Of a stretch of DNA of 64,000 bases, positions 39,401 through 46,849 are shown piece by piece (positions within the stretch are counted from its first letter, which is position 1; the number at the start of each line of letters is the position of its first letter). Location of the stretch: contig NC_088777.1 in assembly GCF_954871325.1 (NCBI RefSeq), positions 25,087,366 to 25,151,365 on the forward strand, in the 5' to 3' direction. The position numbers and the translations under genes are program-made. The DNA is from Gordionus sp. m RMFG-2023 (Eukaryota; Nematomorpha; Gordioida; Chordodea; Parachordodidae). The notes beneath the pieces are model-generated. The model saw only the letters and a program-made list of their open reading frames with translations. It did no database searches and had not been told where the DNA came from.

Positions 39401-40911
39401 CCACATACACCACAAGGCCACCCACCACAATCATCACCTTTGTCTTTGCTGCATTCATTTTCAGGCCCTTTGCTTCCATAGCCATCTTCCATTGACTAAT
39501 TTTATCCCTCAATTCCCCTCACTGTTGATGAGGAGAGAGTAACTTAGAGTTGTTTTTGAAATTTTGGAAAGGCCCGTTTCGCCTAATAATTTAATTTTTA
39601 TTCACACTCACGCCGTGACCCATCGTGTCACGCGTAATATCATGGACTGTGCCAACCTCTAGTAGGAATTATCATATTAACGCTTGCAGGTTTAACCTAT
39701 TCTTTAGTAAAAATTTCTCCATCTGGGTTAATATTCTTATAAAGAACCGAAATTAATTAAAAACTTTGACTACAGGGAAATTAGTTAGCATTATAATTTC
39801 CAATTAATTTAAAACATAAAAATTTTTTATTCAATTGAACAAGAAAACAACTATGCCATAGAAAGTGAAAACGAAACAATATTTCATGAATTAATCAAAA
39901 TATTAACAAATTTAATGTGCATTTATTTATGATTATATTTTGTAAATATACTATACCAAATAAAGTGATATTGCCAAAATAACCTATAATTGAATTTGTT
40001 CATTTAGACTTATTTGAATATCCCAAGTTGTTGCAGATTTTGATTAATAATATCTAAAAATGGTCTAACCTTCGCTAACTTAATAGTTTTATCGATATCA
40101 AAATTGTTGACCAGATGTAAATATCATTTTATTTTTTGAAAACGATTTCTAATTTTTTTTGGGATAAAATATGAACTTACATTGTAATCTTGACTAATAA
40201 TGTGTCTAAAGCTGTTTTTAAATGAGAGAATTTCATACTGGCTATAAAAAAATATACATGAAATTTACACTTTTATTTACAAATGTTTTAAAAATGGAAC
40301 ATAAAAATAGATTTTACTGTATCTTCGGGAAACGAGGCTAATATTTTAAAGGTTATTATGATAATGATTTGTTAAGAATATATTTCTTCAATTAAAATTT
40401 TATCTAAATAATTTTTTTAAAAGTTTTCCCAAAAAAATTTATAAGATTTGCAAATTTTAAAAGCTTAAAAATTTAACAAAACTAGTTTAAAAAAATTTTT
40501 GTCTCTATTTTTAGAAAGAAAATAAATGGCGAGGCAGGCTACACCCTTAATTTATAATTCATAAAACAAAAAATTATCGTAGCTAAAGTTAATGTTCCAA
40601 ATAACAAACATTGCTGATTAATGGGTATATTATAATCCTTCTCACTTGCCAACTTTGGGCATTTTATTTATTAAACCAAACATGATTATTTTATAATTAT
40701 ACCTCAAAAGCTACTATATGACGAGCAACAAGCCTTGCAACTTGCTTTTGAATCACTGCAACTTAAATACGAAAAATGTCAAGAGGAAAATAACGAACTC
40801 TTAGAAAGATGGTTAAAGCAAAAATCTAGAGATATTGACCGAATCAATTTGGAAAATGAGGCACATCGAAAGTTAACTTTAATCAATGTTCATTTTTTAA
40901 AATATGTTTAA
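11994..40911 (+). CDS. ATG16: ATG16-like autophagy protein (six exons, transposon-filled introns)
   Basis: ATG16 links ATG5-ATG12 to membranes and directs lipidation of ATG8/LC3. Exons: 11,994-12,078; 12,120-12,237; 12,278-12,413; 21,042-21,115; 21,157-21,247; 40,711 to 40,887 or the stop at 40,909-40,911. All junctions keep one frame and give 227 residues (234 if read to that stop). The N-terminus IIERDEREFLPFIDIIDSHNK matches the ATG5-binding helix. LLLLQEELTYMLNYKREN and the last exon (DEQQALQLAFESLQ, EENNELLERWLKQKSRD, RINLENE) match the coiled coil of ATG16L1. The ATG at 11,994 is the first after an in-frame TAA at 11,982. Introns are 41, 40, 8628, 41 and 19,463 nt. No WD40 exons are seen, so either the gene runs beyond the window or it is a short fungal-style form. 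Recognition is from memory of the family. Confidence 0.82.
13690..15615 (-). pseudogene. LINE (non-LTR) fragment: RT tail plus restriction-like endonuclease-type domain
   Basis: Minus-strand order: FYIFKYFLFISKI...AALSSKLGGICIHSTISLI (15,118-15,615) corresponds to the LPVRxGGLGIRSA region after the RT. WLETIPSSNLGVFI (about 14,900-14,960) corresponds to WLNALPSxxLG. After the hAT insertion come IPSTLKPSGF, SPDGMTVVPWNQGIPLAWN and CLDHFAKS (13,698-13,900). The last block resembles a C-terminal PD-(D/E)XK-type nuclease, RPDGxTxxPWxxGxxLxWDxT. The family's WD is WN here, so a likely catalytic Asp is lost. The 5' RT part is missing and several frame changes are present. Confidence 0.7.
14052..14876 (+). 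mobile_element. hAT remnant inserted in the LINE
   Basis: Ends CAGGGATCC (14,052) and GGGTCCCTG (14,876) are inverted and are followed inward by GAACCTGAACCGAACC-type repeats on both sides. The core LAVPATQVNVERCFSTIKF (about 14,410-14,470) is a clear hATC dimerisation motif on the plus strand. The flanks share only about five bases (atagc), so the target duplication has decayed. The LINE reading resumes on the far side, which confirms the insertion. Confidence 0.8.
15747..15955. repeat. GGCCCGGCC-rich hAT-like MITE fragment, copy 1
   Basis: It contains repeated (g/c)gcccggatttttt and ends ggcctgcaggtctcta. Related copies lie at about 34,833-35,205 and 55,471-55,835. The CAGAGACCTGCAGGCCCGG-like end resembles hAT tips. 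Confidence 0.55.
16985..17275. repeat. Degenerate ~115-bp tandem repeat, about 2.5 units
   Basis: Units share ttttatttg, (c)ccatatcaatattttg, gacccctcaagacc and taattatgactataatcaaaat. A related block, reversed, occurs at about 37,455-37,500 (ggtcttgaggggtc), so the family is dispersed. Confidence 0.6.
17532..19740. other. Intron sequence with one hAT tip and unassigned open stretches
   Basis: CAGGGTTGCCA at 17,627-17,637 followed by CCTCCCA repeats is a left end of the 391-2484 hAT family; no matching right end was found. A G-rich patch lies at 17,848-17,880. A 62-codon frame at 18,238-18,426 and another at 19,126-19,320 are not recognised. Confidence 0.45.
19740..20720 (-). pseudogene. Unrecognised, G+C-richer coding remnant
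   Basis: Base composition is visibly less A+T-rich than the surroundings. Minus-strand frames at 19,823-20,020 (VGAPLSGSVVPSNLYGIF, HLSGIVDFDYNRFP) and 20,522-20,713 (FRKFPAARTITDFIHHKKG) have protein-like composition and codon balance. I cannot assign a family. It is probably a decayed transposon gene or an unusual foreign insert. Confidence 0.4.
21042..21247 (+). CDS. ATG16: ATG16-like exons 4-5 (coiled coil)
   Basis: Exon 4 starts after AACTTTAG and reads NILIIADMTKKLREKDD, which lines up with the KGENAQxIIDLNxxLQxKD stretch of ATG16. It ends GA|GTAATT. Exon 5 starts after ATTTTAG, reads LKLKQNKFQLSQSLKELEA and ends CAG|GTTATA. The intron between them is 41 nt. Confidence 0.8.
21441..21470 (-). 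mobile_element. Candidate Helitron 3' terminus
   Basis: On the minus strand the perfect hairpin CCCGTCA-tttt-TGACGGG is followed by CTATCTA and then CTAG, with T as the next base. Hairpin plus short spacer plus CTRR followed by T is the layout of a Helitron 3' end. The 5' TC end was not identified, so this rests on one short motif. Confidence 0.4.
21660..22640. repeat. Two blocks of degenerate CCCAAGCCCAGCCC / TAATAATTTT repeats
   Basis: The blocks at about 21,660-22,110 and 22,140-22,640 share tgaaataaagta(t), cttggttttttgatcagg and aaaaattcccaagccc motifs, with imperfect units of roughly 50 bp. A third fragment lies at about 24,725-24,840 (atgaaagttgcatgggacat). No coding potential. Confidence 0.6.
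23060..24280 (-). mobile_element. hAT element with GTAACTAGTTAC palindromes
   Basis: Left end gttaaaagttacttttgaaa (about 23,062) matches the inner tip of the 13,238-16,198 element. Both flanks (23,062-23,205 and 24,145-24,275) hold clusters of TAACTAGTTAC(A). The transposase lies between on the minus strand. The outermost bases of the tips are not clear. Confidence 0.75.
23440..23990 (-). pseudogene. hAT transposase C-terminal half
   Basis: Order on the minus strand: GLKYCQPLKDTILASIEK, an intron of 49 nt, then NNLYDNDNIIAAILHPLFK and TDWPWIRQERNKAKKEE, and finally FPKLKLLFIKYNVVLTSSAP followed by VERLFSLGKLIFGDKRARLL, the hATC domain. One in-frame stop lies upstream of NILDNELIENF. The intron sits in the same place and phase as in the hATs at 7.1 kb and 58.4 kb. 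Confidence 0.85.
24285..24908. other. Intron sequence without recognised features
   Basis: A+T-rich; contains a short direct duplication around ttgaatNggtacttg (about 24,560-24,615) and the third fragment of the 21.7-22.6 kb repeat family. Confidence 0.4.
24909..28294. mobile_element. Element with long inverted ends made of AGTCGACT repeats
   Basis: The left arm (about 24,909-25,445) and right arm (about 27,540-28,294) are inverted with respect to each other. Each is made of repeats containing AGTCGACT, gaggacgaatag and agttctatgaacttgag. Tips are TAGTGTTTTTAATCG and, inverted, TAGTGTTGTTAAAAAGTCGAG. The interior has no recognised transposase; a minus-strand 65-codon frame (26,728-26,925) is unassigned. 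Two reversed, diverged copies of the 31-34 kb satellite unit lie at about 27,010-27,260. Flanking duplications are not clear. It resembles a hAT-type non-autonomous element by its tip. Confidence 0.65.
28480..28735 (+). mobile_element. tRNA-derived SINE-like element with duplicated tail
   Basis: Gagttcgattctcgtag (about 28,530) is a good polymerase III B box, and tgtatgagcatatgcc upstream is a plausible A box. It is followed by A-rich sequence and a roughly 95-bp tail unit (attaacattacactatatag ... gagatacgaaa) present twice in tandem. The 40 bp before it (taattaatattttaaatt...caagttggt) is also duplicated. Confidence 0.6.
28736..29395. other. No recognised feature
   Basis: Unique-looking A+T-rich sequence with a slightly G+C-richer patch around 29,140-29,250. 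No open frame of note and no repeat matched elsewhere in the window. Confidence 0.4.
29889..30712. mobile_element. TA-flanked transposon with ~155-bp nearly perfect inverted ends
   Basis: CAGTGAAACGATACACATG begins at 29,889 and its inverse ends at 30,712. The two arms are almost identical for about 155 bp, with about one or two differences. Comparing with other copies of the host MITE shows that TA was duplicated on insertion. TA duplication and a CAGTG tip suit the Tc1/mariner supergroup. The loop encodes a 62-codon frame only. The near-identity of the arms implies a recent arrival. Confidence 0.85.
30117..30305 (+). CDS. Unrecognised 62-aa open frame in the long-TIR element
   Basis: The product is Asn/Ser-rich at the start and basic in the middle (RIQRPKRIHKYWNKEK), then ends MPEEQQMFDKF. 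It lies in the unique loop of the element, so it could be a fragment of a DNA-binding protein of the parent transposon. No family is recognised. Confidence 0.35.
   Translation: MFNIESLLSNSNTNFSNLNENSQSSSRIQRPKRIHKYWNKEKLDIFTKMLSMPEEQQMFDKF
31160..31262. repeat. GTCGACTAAAACGACTAAT short tandem repeat
   Basis: About five imperfect copies of a ~21-bp unit built around GTCGAC and ACGACTAAT, directly before the satellite array. The palindrome is the same as in the ends of the 24.9-28.3 kb element. Confidence 0.75.
31282..34306. repeat. 119-bp satellite array, roughly 25 units
   Basis: The unit starts gtaaataggtaaaaatatat, runs through gatgttaaaataaaatttc, gatgtaccatagaaaag, TGACAATTGTCA and ataatcgttatttttt, and ends in a T-rich stretch. 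The 12-bp palindrome TGACAATTGTCA is kept in most units. Two subtypes alternate: one with CATAG/TCATAAT/TTAAAGTAAA, the other with CATTG/TCAAAAT/TCAAAGCAAA, the three changes travelling together (for example at 31,450, 32,735, 33,560, 33,680, 33,905 and 34,020). Some units are shortened. Reversed, older copies lie at 27,010-27,260. Confidence 0.95.
34307..35959. other. Non-coding; contains a GGCCC-rich hAT-like MITE at about 34,833-35,205
   Basis: The MITE begins near tagtgatctgcatcgggcc and ends ggtctctga, with repeated ggcccg and cccggc motifs inside; it is copy 2 of the family at 15,747 and 55,471. Elsewhere there are C-rich (35,320) and G-rich (35,910) tracts in inverted orientation. The last part probably holds the LTR of the gag fossil that follows. 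Confidence 0.5.
35960..36925 (+). pseudogene. Ty3/gypsy-type gag fossil with CCHC zinc knuckle
   Basis: A TTGGCGACGAA stretch at about 35,966, a likely primer-binding site, precedes a gag-like coding region. It includes a capsid-like part, an Asn-rich linker, the knuckle CFRCGKANHIAKEC (about 36,750-36,795) and the first residues before a retropepsin-like domain. The pol region is absent; sequence changes to a Tc1-type gene straight after. It is broken at least once internally and truncated downstream. No downstream LTR was found, so age cannot be estimated. Confidence 0.8.
36980..37445 (-). pseudogene. Tc1/IS630-type DDE transposase fragment
   Basis: Minus-strand order: YLDETGFNSH (about 37,310-37,345) carries the first catalytic Asp region. 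Next come SKGKNVSVLCTIGINGF and YMIIDGGF. IIMDNAPIYRA (about 37,070-37,100) holds the second Asp, and LPSYSPQLIPL stands where the family has LPPYSPxLNPIE. The third acidic residue is therefore missing. A frame change separates the two halves around 37,300. N-terminal HTH region and inverted ends were not found. Confidence 0.8.
37446..38630. other. Repeat-rich spacer with one short open frame
   Basis: It includes a reversed piece of the 17-kb tandem family (37,455-37,500) and several gggcag-containing short repeats (37,995-38,150). A 50-codon frame, 38,177-38,329, begins MDLMKLINEYFSYSFNYYEE and is not recognised; it may be a chance or partial exon. Confidence 0.4.
38631..39525 (-). pseudogene. 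LINE reverse-transcriptase C-terminal region, 5'-truncated
   Basis: Minus-strand order: WKMAMEAKGLKMNAAKTKVM (39,400-39,500), then LVYGSERAMKATHEAKLK and MRMIRGICGVSL (38,925-39,100), then NRLRWFGHVERMTKDEWV, SKGRPKMTWTNVIAMDM and DAQDRQKWKRKI (38,631-38,880). This is the familiar tail of animal non-LTR RTs (LRWFGHVxR...GRPxxTW...DR..W). The frame changes two or three times and a stop interrupts GVSLR. 5' truncation is usual for LINEs. Confidence 0.88.
39530..39665. repeat. Dispersed repeat, copy 2 (reverse of 9,262-9,430)
   Basis: Cgcctaataatttaattttt, attcacactcacgccgtgac and ccatcgtgtcacgcgtaat match copy 1 in reverse complement. Confidence 0.6.
39666..40710. other. Last part of ATG16-like intron 5; no recognised feature
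   Basis: A+T-rich sequence with no long open frame and no terminal repeats. It ends at the exon-6 acceptor CCTCAAAAG. Confidence 0.4.
40711..40911 (+). CDS. ATG16: ATG16-like exon 6 (conserved coil end)
   Basis: The acceptor CCTCAAAAG precedes LLYDEQQALQLAFESLQ, the most strongly conserved block. The frame stays open through ENEAHRKLTLIN. Either a donor at AAT|GTTCAT (exon end 40,887) or the in-frame TAA at 40,909-40,911 ends it. Confidence 0.85.
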   Translation, partial: LLYDEQQALQLAFESLQLKYEKCQEENNELLERWLKQKSRDIDRINLENEAHRKLTLINVHFLKYV

Positions 40912-41529
40912 TTGTTGCTGAATTTATAATTAAACGAAAGAGTATAAAAAATTTAAAAAGTTTAGTTATAACTCATGATATACTGCCCTGCATATTTAAA
41001 AAAGAATCAGTTTTTTTGCCTATTCTTTCTATTTTAAAAAGATCAGGTCAGTGTCTGTCTGATAGATTTTATTTTACAATATGGATCTGTCTACATGGCT
41101 CTATCTAAAATCTCGCCATGGCTATATCAAATAATAAACAAAATAATTTGATTAAAATAAAATGTCAGTGATATTCAGGGGTGAGAACCCAAACTCATTT
41201 TAAATCCTTCCTTTTTTAAAATTTAGGGCCTAGGGTTCAAGAATGTCTTTTATTATTAAATTTTTTTAAAATTAAAGTTCAATGTTGTTAAAAGCTACTT
41301 TTAAAAGTAGCGCGCTATCGCTACAATTTTTTTTTAAAAAGTCGCGTGCTATTGCTACCGCTATTTTTTTAAAGAAAGTAGCAAAAGCTACTTTTTACGC
41401 TACTTTAGAATTTTTTTAAAAATATTACGTATTTCCACAAATAAAAAATATTGGTATAAAAATATCACTAAAATTTCAAATATATATAATTTATTTTTTA
41501 TTGAATTTTAATAATAGTAACTTTCCAAT

Positions 41530-43778
41530 CAATCACTTTTCGGCCGACCCCCTTCGATTTCGATAAAAAGTTGTAGGCTGGTTTTATATGTTCACATTAG
41601 CTTACAAACAAAATTTTAGCGCATTAGTAACTATTAGCGGAGATAATCGGGTTTAAAGGTCCAAAAAACGTCTTTATTTGTTTTTTATGTTAAATAACTA
41701 GTTTTTAATTTAAAACAAGATCAAATATTGAATCTAATATCAATAGCTAAGTTAATAATTGATAATTACGGCGAAAACATCAAAATTAATTTTTTTAAAA
41801 ATATGGGTCATCTTATGGTCAGTAGAAAATTTGAAATTAATATTTCGAAATGAATATGATCTCCAATTTTAAAATTTTTAAAAAATATTATTCGTTTATT
41901 ATTTTTTTAAATAATATCTTCAAAAATTATCGTGGCTGGATATTTATTTTAAAAATTATTGCGATTTTATACTTTTAAGAAAATAGATGGCGCTATATAT
42001 AATGGTTTTAATATTTTAAAATTCATTATTTTTATTGATTAAAAATATTTTAATGTAAATATATCATACTAAATCGATTACAATGTGCATTATATATATT
42101 TATTTGTAATTCATATCATTAAATTTTTAAAATCCTCACAAATTTTGCCTAATTAAGATAGTTTATAAATTAATTAAATCTTACTTCATCTAAAGGAATA
42201 CAAAGCCTTAGCTTGTGAGATTTCTTCAGGAGATAATATATTTGTTCGACCGATGGGAGTAGAAATATTGACCAGCGAGAGAATTGAGATTTGTGCAACA
42301 CTAAAATATCATCTTTCAGAGGAAATATAAATGAGACTGAAGTCCACAAGGGTGTAAAAATCGGATTTTTACTTCTTCATTTGTATCATTTTTATCGATT
42401 ATATATCCTAACCACCATTTATCATCATACACACATGTTAATATCCATTAATATTTTTAAATATAATTTTCTCATTTAAAAATGAAACTTGTTTTCACCA
42501 TTTTGGATTTTCTTGCCATGTATGATTACGTTGAATTCCTCTTGAATTTTATTTACACTCCATCTTTGAGGCAAAATTGTAAGAATTTGATATTGTTGAT
42601 TTTTTGATAATTTATCAAAGTTATCCTTTAATATAATAAGAATTTCCTCTTTCACTGGACTCGGAATCACATATTTCTAAAACCTTACTCTTTATTGCTT
42701 TTTCAATCTTTTGAATTTTATTTTATATTTTTTCTCCATCAAACGTTTTCTTATAATTAGTGATTCTCCAATATTGTGTAATGTTCATTAATCGATTCAA
42801 AGGCATCCTGATTATGGGTTATTCTCAAAATTCAAAGACTTTGATCTTAGAAATTTTTTAAAAAAAGATTTTATAGAGAATGCTTAAATTCATTTGATAC
42901 CCAAAATTTTATAAAGTTAATTTTTTGTTATATTTATTGCTTAAAAATTTTTTCTAAATCTTCTAAAATTTTCTTTATCTCTGTTTATTTTAATAATTTA
43001 AGATTATGACAATTCCATAAAAGAATCTTAGGCCTCCTTAATAATTTTCCTGCACTCCTTTAATCCTGCTTTTTTATTCGTGTGCTAGTCGGATTTTTTA
43101 ATTATTTTTAATTTACATTGAAATATTAAAAAAATTATTAAAATATTTTATCCTGCGAATATATCAGGGGAATGAGGTTTACAAAGTTATATAACCGAAT
43201 TTTATGTTATATTATACTTGAGAATATTTTTAAGCAAAAAAAATAAATTTTATCATATTAAATCTTTTATATATAGCGCCATCTATTTTTTAAAAGTATA
43301 AAATCTTAATAATTTTTAAAATAAATATCCAGCCATGTTAATTGTCGAAGATATTATTAAAAAAATAGTAAACGAATAATATTTCTTAAAAAAATTGAAA
43401 ATTGGAGATCATATTCATTTTGAAATATTAATTTCAAATTTTCAACTGACCATAAGATGACCCATATTTTAAAAAAAATTAATTTTAATGTTTTCGCCAT
43501 AATTATCAATTATTAACTTAGCTATTGATATTAGTTTCAATATTTGATCATATTTAGTTTTAAATTAAAAACTAGTTATTTAACATCAGTAAAAAGCAAA
43601 TAAAGACGTTTTTTGGACCTTTAACCCCGATTATCTCCGCAAATATAGTTGCTAATGCGCTAATATTTTGTTTGTAATCTAGTGTGAACACATATAACCA
43701 GCCTACAACTTTTATCAAAGTTGAAAGGTGTCGGCCGATAATCTTGATTTTTTTGCTCATTTGACATGGAGTGACCCT
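41530..43778. mobile_element. DNA transposon with ~470-bp inverted ends, copy A
   Basis: The arms 41,537-42,010 and about 43,260-43,740 are inverted copies, for example cggccgacccccttcgat against its inverse near 43,725, and agatggcgctatat near 41,985 against its inverse near 43,270. The right tip, read inward, is AGGGTCACTCCATGTCAAAT. A minus-strand frame at 42,476-42,670 (QYQILTILPQRWSVNKIQEE) matches the protein of copy B at 51.5-54.1 kb. The inner tip sequences (CGACCCCCTTTGATTT) are shared between the two copies. Confidence 0.82.
42476..42670 (-). pseudogene. Fragment of the uncharacterised long-TIR transposon protein
   Basis: LKDNFDKLSKNQQYQILTIL and PQRWSVNKIQEEFNV parallel LKEKFATNSRNEKIQILTVL and PKSWTLDKIEKEFS of copy B. 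Here the following MARxAKxL block is lost. Confidence 0.7.
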
Positions 43779-44600
43779 AGCCCCATGTCTTGAGTAAATC
43801 AGAAAGTATAAGTTTTGCCATTTTAAATAATCGTTCAACACTAGCACTTGAGGGCAATATGGTATTAAATTGAATATACATATTTTTTATAAGAAAAATA
43901 TCAAAAATATTTATTTGAGTATTTTTAGACTTAAAAAAATGCTCTAGGATTTTCAATAGTATTATTATTTATTAAAATTTTTTTTGATCTAGCTAGGGTC
44001 AGTCTAAAATTATAATAGTAATAGTTAAAATAAAAATCAGGTAGGGAAGGAGTAACATAAATGGCCATGTTTGCCAACTGGCCAGGCCATCACCCTTTAA
44101 CATTTTATCTATTAAACATATTTCTCTCAAAATTGAAATGTGAAAGAATTGAAATAAGTAATTAGCATGTTTTGATAAAATTTATACATGTTTGACATCC
44201 AGATAATAAAGATAATGATTTATAATTATCATGTAAATAGATTTTGTGATAAAATGAGATGTTAATATTATTTATTTTATGTTTTATAATATAATTGTTG
44301 AATAATATCTTATGGCCAATTGAAACATATCATGTTTAAAATGGGCCCGAAAATCATATTTCACATAAACACATCTAGCAATTTTATTTCAAAGATTAAG
44401 GATTGGGCTACACTCATTGATAATAAATTTGTTTGATATATTACTTCTAAATGTTTCCTCAAGTTGATGCTACTAGCTTTGTTTGGTGGTAAAACCTTCC
44501 TGCACATTTTACAACGAAATTTATACCCTGTGTTAATTTTTTTATTGAAATATAAATAGAATTCAGGAAAAGAAAATTCCCATATCAGCACCTTTTTCCA

Positions 44601-45230
44601 GAGAAATTAATTTGTCGGAGAAAATAAGAATTTAAATTTTATTTAGCTTTTATAATTTTAAGAAAAAAAATAATTATAGATGGCGCTATCATTAAAAATA
44701 ATTATAATATATATATTTTTTTTATTGGGATACTATAAATATCTTTAGAGATAGTGCCGTTTATAATTTATTTATTTCTAAATAAAAATAAAAATAAAAT
44801 AGAATGTAAATTTTAGGAATGCACCTATATTTTTTATCGGATCATCTTAAAATATTGGTTATATACAATATTATAAAATTTTCCTATCGATCCTATAAAA
44901 TGGCGTCTTAATTTTAAAAAATTTATTCAAATTTCATAGTAAAATTTCCATACTTGCTTTAAATTTTTGGTTAAATATCGGGTTAGCCGTTTTTAAAAAT
45001 CGAGCCGTTTAACAGCACTAGATGAAAGAATATAACTTTTTTGTGAAAAATAAGGAGAGATAAAAATACCCCCGAGCAAAGGCTATTTATCCCTGGGTAA
45101 GGCTCTCTCATTTAAAAAATTGAAAAAAGTAATAAATATATATTTTAAAATTTAAATCCACCATAAAACATATAAAGAGGAACAAAATGAAATATTTTGA
45201 CAGTGCTTTTAATTTTAAGGTTTGCTTTTT
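44601..45230. other. Fragments of other hAT-like ends
   Basis: About 44,810-44,920 is a worn piece of the ATCGGCCGAT MITE family (tttttatcggatcatcttaaaatattgg). About 44,975-45,023 ends gagccgtttaacagcacta, whose inverse TAGTGCTGTTAAACGG resembles the other hAT tips. No gene. Confidence 0.5.
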
Positions 45231-45267
45231 AGGGCTCGACAAGACCCCGGTCTCCCCTAAGTTTTAG

Positions 45268-45468
45268 AAAACTCACTGGAAAGGAGACTGCCGATGAAGC
45301 GTATGTAGTTAGCTCTAAGGTATCATCCTCTATCCTAAGAAGAAGCCCTCCCGATGATCACCATAGAGTATGCAGATGCGAGATAGATAAGACAAGTTTA
45401 CTAAAGGGAATTAAGGTTGTGGACATAATTGGAATAAAAAGAACCAAAGAAAAGGACAAGGTCACAAG
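45268..45468 (+). CDS. Unrecognised exon-like open block
   Basis: Between the acceptor AGTTTTAG and the donor AAG|GTAAAAT lies a 201-nt frame (entry and exit phase 2) with balanced codon use. It includes KLTGKETADEAYVVSSKVSS, ILRRSPPDDHHRVCRCEIDK and LLKGIKVVDIIGIKRTKEKD. The frame stays open upstream to about 45,231, through a copy of accccggtctcccct also seen at 4510. It could be a host exon, perhaps downstream in the ATG16-like locus, or a transposon gene piece. I do not recognise it. Confidence 0.45.
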
Positions 45469-45469
45469 G

Positions 45470-46845
45470 TAAAATAGTTTTATTAAATGCAGGGTGCATT
45501 AAAGTTAAGCATAAATAAATCTATATTTTAAAGCATCTAGATATTAGAAGATATCACGATAAACTCGCTTAAATAAATTTAAAAAATATAGAATATGATT
45601 TCTTGAATTGTATTGTATTGTTTCTAATTCTAATTATGATGATAAATTATTTTTATGCTGAATACTAAATATAAAAAAATTAATTTAAAATAACGGAAAT
45701 TTCTGATATTATTAATAAATTTTATTAGTCCTTATTTTTGGCAGACTAAATCTAAACCTGGTGGTTCAGGAAATTTCTTACCTAACTTATACATATATGA
45801 AAACCTTGAAGGGCTGGTCCAAACTCCAGCATTCTAGCGATTGACCCTTTATTGATATATTTTAAAATGGCTCATTTTTCAAGCGTTGCAATTGAACATA
45901 TGATATGATATAAATTATTGAGCGATGATTATTATAAAACGAGCGATTTTATTGTCTCTGTAGTTCTCATTAGAGTTTTGCGTAACCCGAACTGGTTGGT
46001 TTACATTTTCTATCGGGTTCTTTGACCACGTCCGGATGAAATTATTTTTACCCAACCCAACCCGTAAAATATTATACAAGTTATCTGACCCGTAATTATT
46101 TTTAGAAATAAGAATGACAAAAGATCCCCCACAATTATCAGTTTTATAAACATTTTCAAACCCTCAACCCTGTCCCTAAATATAATTTGCACAATTTTTC
46201 AAACCCGGCCCGAAAATCTTTTACGCTCGTAATGAATCGCGGGACCTGGAAAACAATTTCCTCTAAGAAAAAATATTTCCACAGAAAATAATTACTTAGA
46301 AAAAAATCCTTATTTTAGATCTTAGAGAATATTTCCTTTAGATTAACAAAATAGGAAAAAAAATTTCCATAAGTATTTCTCCGCAAAAAATTCCCCAAAT
46401 TTAAGAAAATTAACAAAATAACCTGGAAAATATTTCCTTGCCCCCCAAAAATTGTTAACCAAAATTATAAACAATAAAAATTAGTTAATGTTAAACTGAC
46501 CCTAATTTTTAAAATATTAATTAACCCTAAACTATATATGGCCATATCCTGAACCCAGTTTGGTAAAAAATAAGCAAATCAATTATAAAATAAACTAATA
46601 CATAAGTATATCATACCTCTAACCTAAATTACTTGCTGGACCTAGTTTCTATGATATTAAGCAAAATATTATCATAAACTAACATTTAATTGTAATGACC
46701 CGATCCGGATTTTGAAATTTTTCTGATCGGACGGGATTTATAAAATACTTATTTATATTTATAAATTGATCTGATATTGATATTTTTAGAGCTTATTTGA
46801 GATTCACAGGCCATTGATTTATACCCTAAGACTTTAAAAAGAAGT
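45470..46845. other. Non-coding; degenerate CCCGACCCG and AAATATTTCC repeats
   Basis: 45,970-46,250 holds acccgaac, acccaacccaacccg, tgacccg and cccggcccg, in the style of worn hAT ends. 46,260-46,440 is a run of imperfect aaaatatttcc/ttccccaaa repeats. 46,695-46,740 repeats the gacccgatccgg motif. Confidence 0.45.
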
Positions 46846-46849
46846 AACA

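Larger units (their letters stand above)
41280..44600 (-). mobile_element. hAT element (relative of 6.3-8.0 kb) carrying a long-TIR insertion
   Basis: The left end CAATGTTGTTAAAAGC with GTAGCGCGCTA-type palindromes (41,280-41,400) matches the 6309 element. After the insert at 41.5-43.8 kb the same family resumes with the reverse of CCCAAGTCTAGAGCGAC and the hATC region (43,790-43,960). A BED-type zinc finger, YKFRCKMCRKVLP...SINLRKHLE, lies at 44,400-44,560 on the minus strand. The middle of the transposase is absent and the right tip was not located. Confidence 0.7.

Noticed and set aside
42196-42329. Open stretch EYKALACEISSGDNIFVRP after a possible acceptor, first thought to be ATG16 exon 7
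   Set aside because: It lies inside the long-TIR transposon at 41,530-43,778 and does not match ATG16 convincingly beyond a few residues.
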